Below, one piece after another: positions 6,219 to 9,660 of a stretch of DNA of 9,660 nucleotides (positions are counted from its first letter, which is position 1; each line of letters opens with the position of its first letter). A model generated the notes under the pieces. That model ran no database searches. It saw only the letters and a program-made list of their open reading frames with translations, and had not been told where the DNA came from. The DNA comes from JAFGJQ01 sp964586145 (GTDB lineage Bacteria > Planctomycetota > Phycisphaerae > UBA1845): NCBI GenBank assembly GCA_964586145.1, contig CAZPHH010000130.1, positions 1 through 9,660 on the forward strand, read 5' to 3'. A program made the position numbers and the translations under genes.

Positions 6219-6379
6219 CCGGTTTGTAACGGGCAGAGGCAGCGACGGTCTCGCCAACGGGCGCACGGCTTTGGGCCGACACCCCAGGCAGCCGCAGAGG
6301 CCGACCCGGTTCAAGGCGTACTGAAAGCATCGAATGTTCCGCGGCCCGGACCCGCCGCGGCAAAGCAAACGGCAAGCGT

Positions 6380-6407
6380 TTGACGCGCAGGGCATTGGCC
6401 GGATAAT
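6380..6407 (+). promoter_or_regulatory. Sigma70-type promoter for the VKOR-DsbA gene
   Basis: TTGACG at 6380-6385 (5 of 6 to the -35 consensus) and GATAAT at 6402-6407 (5 of 6 to the -10 consensus) are 16 nt apart. Transcription would start near 6414 and give a leader of about 97 nt. This is the best promoter match that I see in the window. Confidence 0.6.
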
Positions 6408-6464
6408 GCCGGGGGCCGGAACCGCGTCAGCGGGAACCCCGGCGAACAGGAGAGTCGCGCGGGA

Positions 6465-6498
6465 TTCCACCCGTCTTGTTGCCCCCACAACCGTGGAA
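6465..6498 (+). promoter_or_regulatory. Hairpin in the VKOR-DsbA leader
   Basis: TTCCAC (6465-6470) pairs with GTGGAA (6493-6498), and an inner GTTG (6478-6481) pairs with CAAC (6488-6491). The structure ends 12 nt before the ATG and takes in the only purine-rich stretch (GTGGAA) near it. Effect on translation is inference. Confidence 0.35.
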
Positions 6499-6510
6499 AC
6501 ATCATTTCCC

Positions 6511-7872
6511 ATGATTCGCATTCTGCACATCGTAGCGCTGGTTATTCTCAGTCTGACGGGCATGTTCGCGTCCGGCGTGTTGCTGTACGAACACCTGTTC
6601 GCCAGCCCCGGGCACTCGTGGCAGGCCGCCGCCTGCGGGGAGGGCTCGGAAGGAGGCGTCAGCAACTGCGAGCAGGTAATGCACAGCCGGTGGGGCAAAA
6701 TCCTGTGGATGCCCACCGCGTTCTGGGGGTCCCTGTACTACTCCGCGCTGACGTTGTGGTTCCTGTTCATCGGCCGGCCTTCGTTCGACCGGCGGTATTG
6801 GCACATCATCCCGACGCTGGGCGTTCTGATGGGGGCGTCCGCCTCGGTCTTCTTCATCGTGATCATGTACGCGCAGCTTCAGCAGTGGTGCTTCTGGTGC
6901 ATGGTCTCGCACGTGGCCGGCTTCCTGATCCTGATCCTGACGCTGCTGCTGTGGCCCCGGCGCCGCACGGCAGAGCGAGAACGCATCGCCGCTGCCGCCC
7001 CGGCAACCGTCCGACGGCCGGCGCGGCCGCACCCGTCGGTCCGGCTGGTGCTGGCGGTTTCGCTGACGGTGGTTCTGACGGGCGTGTGTTTCGGCCAGGT
7101 GGTGGTGGGGGCGTCCGTTCTGACAAAGATGGAGATGCTGAAGGCCATCACGCGAGTCATGTACGAGATATACCAGGACGACCTCCGGGACCGAATTCGG
7201 ACGCGTCCGGACGACCCGGTGAAGTTCGCCGGTGACGATGGCGAGCGTCTGCGGGCGGTGGTGTTCAGCAACTTTACGTGCCTGCACTGCCGGCAGTTCG
7301 CTGAATCCGTGGACGGGCAGTTCAGCCCGTTGTTCGACAACCATCTGGAGGTCGTGTTCAAGCACTTCCCCCTGTGCAGCGAGTGCAACCCCTGGTTCCC
7401 TGAAGAAGGCGACCCGGACGCGTGCCGGGCGGCCCGCGCCGCCGAGGCGGCCCGCATGCAAGGCGGCAACGACGCCTTCTGGAAGGCCCATGACCTGCTG
7501 TTCTCCAGGGCCAGGCAGAGGCGGCTTCGCCAGACCGACTATCGGGAGCTGGCCGGCGAGTTGGAGCTGGATCCCGAGCGGTTTGTCGCGGACATGGAAT
7601 CGGATGAGGTCGCTCGCCGCATTCAGGAGGACGTGGATCTGGGCCACGCCCTGGGCGTGACCAGCACCCCCGGCGTATTCGTAGGGAACCGACACGTCCC
7701 GAACGTGGCCGCGCTGGAGCCGTACTTCTGGCAGGCGGTCGCGCAAATGTACGAGGCGAAGGCCCGCCGGCGGAACGGCGGCGCCGACCCTTCCGCCGTG
7801 ACCGCCGAGGACGCCGCCGCCCCGCCGACAGCGTCGCTGACCGCAAGACCGCTCGATCCACGACCCGAGTAA
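6511..7872 (+). CDS. VKOR-DsbA fusion, periplasmic disulfide-bond forming membrane protein
   Basis: Makes disulfide bonds in exported proteins, combining the jobs of DsbB and DsbA: the VKOR part passes electrons to quinone and re-oxidises the thioredoxin-like part. The 453-residue protein has about five membrane segments (roughly 4-26, 69-87, 98-121, 131-149, 178-201). VKOR residues are all present: the loop pair Cys42 and Cys53, a nearby Ser59 in HSRWGK, and the redox centre CFWC at 127-130. After the last membrane helix a DsbA/Thioredoxin_4-like domain (about 245-415) has CLHC at 257-260 and the cis-Pro loop TSTPG at 384-388, plus Cys289, Cys292 and Cys305. The last 35 residues are a low-complexity Ala/Pro tail. 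The start at 6511 is where the first membrane helix begins; it has no good Shine-Dalgarno. It is promoted on its own, 372 nt after the deacetylase gene. Confidence 0.93.
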   Translation: MIRILHIVALVILSLTGMFASGVLLYEHLFASPGHSWQAAACGEGSEGGVSNCEQVMHSRWGKILWMPTAFWGSLYYSALTLWFLFIGRPSFDRRYWHIIPTLGVLMGASASVFFIVIMYAQLQQWCFWCMVSHVAGFLILILTLLLWPRRRTAERERIAAAAPATVRRPARPHPSVRLVLAVSLTVVLTGVCFGQVVVGASVLTKMEMLKAITRVMYEIYQDDLRDRIRTRPDDPVKFAGDDGERLRAVVFSNFTCLHCRQFAESVDGQFSPLFDNHLEVVFKHFPLCSECNPWFPEEGDPDACRAARAAEAARMQGGNDAFWKAHDLLFSRARQRRLRQTDYRELAGELELDPERFVADMESDEVARRIQEDVDLGHALGVTSTPGVFVGNRHVPNVAALEPYFWQAVAQMYEAKARRRNGGADPSAVTAEDAAAPPTASLTARPLDPRPE

Positions 7873-7898
7873 CCTGTTGGCGAACGCAGGGGCGACCT

Positions 7899-7923
7899 GT
7901 CGGCGATTGACAATCTCGCCGAC
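7899..7923 (+). repeat. Inverted repeat after the VKOR-DsbA gene
   Basis: GTCGGCGA (7899-7906) and TCGCCGAC (7916-7923) are perfect 8-bp arms around a 9-nt loop, 27 nt after the stop codon. There is no T-run, so it is at best a weak or factor-assisted terminator. The loop happens to contain TTGACA, but no -10 box follows at a proper distance. Confidence 0.4.
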
Positions 7924-7981
7924 CGCCGCGCCCGTCTTCCGCAACGCTTCCGCGATCGCACGACATGTCATTGGTGCGCCC

Positions 7982-8010
7982 TTGCCGCCGGGGCAGTCCG
8001 GCGCTACCAT
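7982..8010 (+). promoter_or_regulatory. Candidate sigma70-type promoter for gapN
   Basis: TTGCCG (7982-7987) and TACCAT (8005-8010), each 4 of 6 to consensus, are spaced 17 nt. Transcription would begin near 8017, leaving a leader of about 22 nt that contains the ribosome site. The spacer also has the small inverted repeat GCCGG/CCGGC (7987-7991, 7998-8002). Confidence 0.4.
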
Positions 8011-8038
8011 CGTGGGCGCTTTTCAGGGAGGTCCTCGC

Positions 8039-9660
8039 ATGTCTACGCGCGTTGCCGCTCCGGCGCCGGTGTTTCCGACCGCAAATGAAGTACCGGGCGC
8101 CCATCGTGTGAGGTACTACACGGAAGGGGCCCGGTATCTGATTGACGGGAAGGTCCGGACCTGGGACGGGCCGTGCGAGGAAGTGCTCTCGCCGGTCTGC
8201 GTCCGGGACGACGGGCAGGCGGCCCCGTACGCCCTGGGACACTACCCGCTCATGACCGCAGACGAGAGCCGCCAGGCGGAAGAAGCGGCGGTGCAGGCCT
8301 GGGACCACGGTTGCGGCGAGTGGCCCACGATGTCCGTGGCGGACCGCATCCGCTGCGTCGAGGCCTTCATTCCCCGTATGCAGGCCGTGCGCGACGAGGT
8401 GGTTCGGCTGCTCATGTGGGAGATCGGCAAGACCCTGCCCGACGCCCGCAACGAGTTCGACCGCACCGTCGAGTACATCGTGGCGACCATCCAGGCGCTG
8501 AAGGAGCTGGACCGGGCGGGCTCGCGCTTCGCACTGGAGAGCGGCTTCCTGGCCCAGATTCGCCGCAGCCCGCTGGGCGTCACGCTTTGCATGGGCCCCT
8601 TCAACTACCCGCTCAACGAGACGTTCACCACGCTCATCCCGGCCATCATCATGGGCAACCCGGTCATCTTCAAACCGCCCAAGCACGGCGTGCTGTTGCA
8701 TGCGCCGCTGCTGGAGGCGTTTGCCCGGTCGTTCCCGCCGGGCGTGGTGAACACGGTTTACGGAGACGGGGCGACGGTGGTCGGCCCGCTCATGACCGGC
8801 GGCATGGTCAGCGTGCTGGCGTTCATCGGCTCGGCCCGCGTGGCCGGCATTCTCAAGCATCAGCATCCGCGGCCGAACCGGCTGCGCTGCGTGTTCGGGC
8901 TGGAGGCCAAGAACCCGGGCGTTGTGCTGCCCCACGCCGATCTGGACCTGGCCGTCCGCGAGTGCGTGACCGGGGCCCTGTCGTACAACGGGCAGCGCTG
9001 CACGGCCATTAAGATCATCTTTGTCCACCGGTCCGTGGCGGATGCGTTTGTGGAGCGGTTTGCGGAGGCCGTGGGCAATCGCGTGGTGGGAATGCCGTGG
9101 GAGGACGGCGTGCAGATCACGCCGTTGCCGGAGTCGGGCAAGCCGAAGTGGCTGCGCGGCCTGGTGGATGAGGCGTTGTTCGGCGGGGCGACGATCGTGA
9201 ACGCCGGCGGCGGCACGATCGACCACACGCTGTTCTACCCGGCCGTTCTGTATCCGTGCCGCCCGGAGATGCCGATCTGCCAGGTGGAGCAGTTCGGTCC
9301 GGTGGTGCCCATTCTGCCGTACGAGGACGAGTCCGAGGTGATCCAGTGGGTGCTGAACTCGCCACACGGGCAGCAGGCGGCGCTGTTCGGGACGGAGCCG
9401 CAGTCGCTGAGCCGGCTGATTGACCCGCTGGTGAACCAGTTCTGCCGGCTGAACATCAACAGCCAGTGCCAGCGCGGCCCGGACGTGTTCCCCTTCACCG
9501 GCCGCAAGGACTCGGCCGAGAACACGCTGAGCGTTTCGGACGCCCTGCGCGTGTTCAGCATCCGCAGCCTGGTAGCGGCGAAGACCACGGACATCAACGA
9601 GGAGTTGATTTCCGGCATCGTGTCCGGCCGCCACTCGAAGTTCCTGCGGACGGATTTCAT
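8039..9660 (+). CDS. gapN: NADP-dependent non-phosphorylating glyceraldehyde-3-phosphate dehydrogenase (3' end outside window)
   Basis: Aldehyde dehydrogenase superfamily enzyme that oxidises glyceraldehyde-3-phosphate straight to 3-phosphoglycerate with NADP, bypassing the ATP-making step of glycolysis and supplying NADPH in the cytoplasm. The 540 residues seen include GPFNYPLNE at 186-194 with Asn189, FKPPK at 211-215, a cofactor-loop segment AFIGSARVAG at 261-270, NGQRC at 317-321 with nucleophile Cys321, EQFGPVVPI at 417-425, and RGPDVFPFTGRKDS at 479-492, the last typical of GapN and its phosphate-binding Arg. The segment that is usually ELGGK reads GLEAK (287-291), so the usual general-base Glu seems shifted. 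I recall the same form in other long (about 540 residue) bacterial GapN proteins. ATG at 8039 has GGGAGG about 7 nt upstream. Probably only a few residues are missing at the end. An aldehyde dehydrogenase of other specificity is possible but less likely. Confidence 0.88.
   Translation, partial: MSTRVAAPAPVFPTANEVPGAHRVRYYTEGARYLIDGKVRTWDGPCEEVLSPVCVRDDGQAAPYALGHYPLMTADESRQAEEAAVQAWDHGCGEWPTMSVADRIRCVEAFIPRMQAVRDEVVRLLMWEIGKTLPDARNEFDRTVEYIVATIQALKELDRAGSRFALESGFLAQIRRSPLGVTLCMGPFNYPLNETFTTLIPAIIMGNPVIFKPPKHGVLLHAPLLEAFARSFPPGVVNTVYGDGATVVGPLMTGGMVSVLAFIGSARVAGILKHQHPRPNRLRCVFGLEAKNPGVVLPHADLDLAVRECVTGALSYNGQRCTAIKIIFVHRSVADAFVERFAEAVGNRVVGMPWEDGVQITPLPESGKPKWLRGLVDEALFGGATIVNAGGGTIDHTLFYPAVLYPCRPEMPICQVEQFGPVVPILPYEDESEVIQWVLNSPHGQQAALFGTEPQSLSRLIDPLVNQFCRLNINSQCQRGPDVFPFTGRKDSAENTLSVSDALRVFSIRSLVAAKTTDINEELISGIVSGRHSKFLRTDF

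Larger units (their letters stand above)
6139..6510 (+). other. Intergenic region and 5' leader of the VKOR-DsbA gene
   Basis: No gene is visible in this 372-nt stretch. It contains the odd palindrome ACAGGTCACCTGT at 6206-6218, an inverted repeat of CCGCGG (6339-6344 and 6355-6360, 10-nt loop) without a following T-run, the promoter described separately, and a leader hairpin at 6465-6498. The reading frame of the downstream gene stays open back to an ATG at 6334, but those residues do not resemble any domain and would lie upstream of the predicted transcription start. Confidence 0.5.

Noticed and set aside
6339..6360. CCGCGG inverted repeat as an intrinsic terminator
   Set aside because: The stem is only six pairs and is followed by CAAAGC rather than a T-run; it is also about 200 nt from the preceding stop codon.
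6334..6510. Extended start of the VKOR-DsbA gene at 6334 or 6406
   Set aside because: Both ATGs lie upstream of the predicted transcription start near 6414, and the added residues do not resemble any domain.
7907..7930. TTGACA as a gapN -35 box
   Set aside because: No acceptable -10 sequence 16-18 nt downstream; the region is all G and C. The pair at 7982-8010 fits better.
6502..8010. 502-codon minus-strand frame opposite the VKOR-DsbA gene
   Set aside because: Antisense shadow of a well-supported gene; the product is low-complexity Arg/His-rich with no motifs.
7358..9634. 758-codon minus-strand frame opposite gapN
   Set aside because: Antisense shadow; gapN on the other strand has every expected motif.

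Overview
The window is GC-rich, gene-dense bacterial chromosome with no rRNA, tRNA, CRISPR array or insertion sequence that I can see. It carries seven protein genes: four on the minus strand in the left third and three on the plus strand in the right two thirds. The gene set (Thi4-type thiazole synthase, a NifX/NifB-like protein with a Gly/Met/Arg tail, a secreted propeller plus deacetylase protein, VKOR-DsbA and a long-form GapN) and the GC-rich codon use suggest an anaerobic or microaerophilic environmental bacterium. A Planctomycetota/PVC-type genome is my best guess from general character; no phylogenetic marker is present to prove it.

Left part, minus strand, transcribed right to left from about 3.6 kb to 1: a NifX/NifB-family iron-molybdenum-cofactor-type protein (3040-3594), a 292-nt interval, thi4 (1944-2747), a class I methyltransferase-like protein (899-1918) and a rhomboid intramembrane protease (890 to the left edge). 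The last three are nearly contiguous (gaps of 25 and 8 nt) and look like one transcription unit, which the NifX-like gene may head. Its most interesting member is Thi4: the position that holds the sulfur-donating Cys of eukaryotic enzymes, or His of methanogen enzymes, reads Pro.

A 585-nt divergent intergenic region (3595-4179) holds an AT-rich island and short repeats. Right of it, on the plus strand, are a secreted beta-propeller fused to a NodB-type polysaccharide deacetylase (4180-6138) that lacks the second Asp of the metal site; a VKOR-DsbA fusion for periplasmic disulfide formation (6511-7872) with a good sigma70-like promoter; and a non-phosphorylating NADP-dependent glyceraldehyde-3-phosphate dehydrogenase (8039 to the right edge, lacking only a short C-terminus), also with its own candidate promoter. 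These three appear separately promoted rather than one operon.

I found no single new multi-gene defence or mobile system. The items most worth a second look are the Pro-type Thi4 next to a metal-cofactor-family protein, the deacetylase with an altered metal site, and the divergent methyltransferase with a Cys-Cys-His motif. Long reading frames antisense to the three right-hand genes are side effects of high GC at third codon positions.
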